This document shows, one piece after another, positions 5,444-6,044 of a DNA stretch of 6,044 nucleotides. The notes below the pieces were generated by a model. It saw only the letters and a program-made list of their open reading frames with translations. It was not told where the DNA came from and did no database searches. Both the position numbers and the translations under genes were made by a program. Source of the stretch: Candidatus Zixiibacteriota bacterium (GTDB taxonomy: Bacteria; Zixibacteria; MSB-5A5; GN15; JAAZOE01); contig JAAZOE010000547.1 in assembly GCA_012797915.1 (NCBI GenBank), forward strand, positions 1-6,044, written 5' to 3'. The first letter of the stretch is position 1, and each line of letters begins with the position of its first letter.

Positions 5444-6044
5444 ATGAAGACCTCGGCGTACCTTATGTTTTTCGTCATCGTATTCGGCGCCTACGGCCTG
5501 GTCAACCTGTATATCGGCATCCGAGGATGGCAGTCGTTTCCGCACGGCTCCCCGGCCCGCTGGTACTATTTAGTCGCTTTCCTGCTGATTTCCCTGTCGT
5601 TCATCGCCGGACGGTTCCTGGAGAGGGTCTCGCTGTCGCTGAGCAACTATATCCTGGTCTGGATCGGGTCGTTTTGGCTGGCGGCCATGGTGTACTTCTT
5701 TTTCGCCCTCCTGCTGGTGGATATTCTTCGGATCATCAACCATTTCCTGCCGTTTTTCCCGGCCGTCATCACCGAAAACTACGCCAAAGCCAAACAGGTC
5801 GCCGCCCTGTCGATTACCGGGCTGGTCGCGATCGTCGTCATCGCCGGGTATATCAATGCCATGGCCACCAAAATCCAAACGGTTGATCTGACCATTCCCA
5901 AGTCGGCCAACGGCCGCAAGGATATCACCATCGCGTTGGTTTCCGACCTGCATTTGGGGACGATCGTCTGGCGGTGGCGATGCGACTACCTGGCCGACCG
6001 GATCGCGGAGTTGCGGCCGGATCTGATCCTGTTGGCGGGGGATA
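5444..6044 (+). CDS. Membrane-anchored metallophosphoesterase (YkuE/YaeI-like), N-terminal part
   Basis: Two hundred codons are visible and the gene runs off the 3' edge. The N-terminus is a membrane module with about four hydrophobic segments (roughly 4-22, 41-57, 69-96, 119-138). It includes GLVNLYIGIRGWQSF (18-32), a sequence style common ahead of this phosphoesterase type. The calcineurin-like domain begins near residue 160: ITIALVSDLHLG holds the D-x-H metal ligands Asp168 and His170, and RPDLILLAGD ends with Asp200, the first residue of the next metal motif. Family members hydrolyse phosphate esters, some in lipid or lipid A-related metabolism; the substrate here is unknown. The catalytic domain probably lies at a membrane face. 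A TGA at 5417-5419 in the same frame limits the start, and ATG 5444 is the only good choice although no Shine-Dalgarno precedes it. The remaining metal ligands lie outside the window. Confidence 0.88.
   Translation, partial: MKTSAYLMFFVIVFGAYGLVNLYIGIRGWQSFPHGSPARWYYLVAFLLISLSFIAGRFLERVSLSLSNYILVWIGSFWLAAMVYFFFALLLVDILRIINHFLPFFPAVITENYAKAKQVAALSITGLVAIVVIAGYINAMATKIQTVDLTIPKSANGRKDITIALVSDLHLGTIVWRWRCDYLADRIAELRPDLILLAGD

Noticed and set aside
5416..5886. 156-codon plus-strand frame
   Set aside because: It overlaps the metallophosphoesterase in another frame. Frame 2 from 5444 has transmembrane segments and the SDLHLG motif; this frame has an Arg/Pro-rich shadow composition.

Overview
The window is about 6 kb of bacterial DNA. 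Most of it is GC-rich, but the middle carries a clearly AT-richer lipoprotein gene. I read five protein-coding genes plus one gene fragment. Two of the genes run off the window edges. Several hairpin repeats sit between the genes. The best taxonomic clue is the fragment at 2946-3155, which reads like the end of a C-terminal sorting domain of the FlgD-like / type IX secretion kind. Such domains are common in the Bacteroidetes-Chlorobi-Fibrobacteres superphylum and related candidate phyla. With the high GC and the many intergenic hairpins, I infer an uncultured FCB-type lineage (Zixibacteria-like would fit). This is an inference from style, not a match.

Layout. 1-708 (+): C-terminal part of a class V aminotransferase / cysteine desulfurase family protein. 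796-2184 (+): acetyl-CoA hydrolase/transferase family CoA-transferase. 2197-2259: composite palindromic repeat, copy 1. 2284-2865 (+): GNAT acetyltransferase with a cysteine-rich tail. 2873-2944: repeat copy 2, same orientation. 2946-3155 (+): orphan sorting-domain fragment joined to the repeat. 3156-3302: no gene, three further hairpins. 3303-4430 (-): AT-rich predicted lipoprotein of unknown function. 4593-5225 (-): RimJ/RimL-type GNAT acetyltransferase. 5226-5443: divergent intergenic region with another hairpin repeat and candidate promoters. 5444-6044 (+): N-terminal part of a membrane-anchored metallophosphoesterase, cut by the window end.

The genes do not form an obvious pathway. The first two are co-directional, 87 bases apart, and could share a transcript; the rest look like single-gene units. 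The most striking structure is the pair of direct repeats hugging the first GNAT gene. The second copy is fused to a decapitated sorting domain, which suggests that recombination or insertion at dispersed palindromes has reshaped this locus. Most of the hairpins carry GTGG or GGTG next to them when read on the minus strand. This recalls the GTRG signature of REP elements mobilised by REP-associated tyrosine transposases (RAYTs). No transposase gene is present in the window. I see no tRNA, rRNA, CRISPR array or complete insertion sequence.
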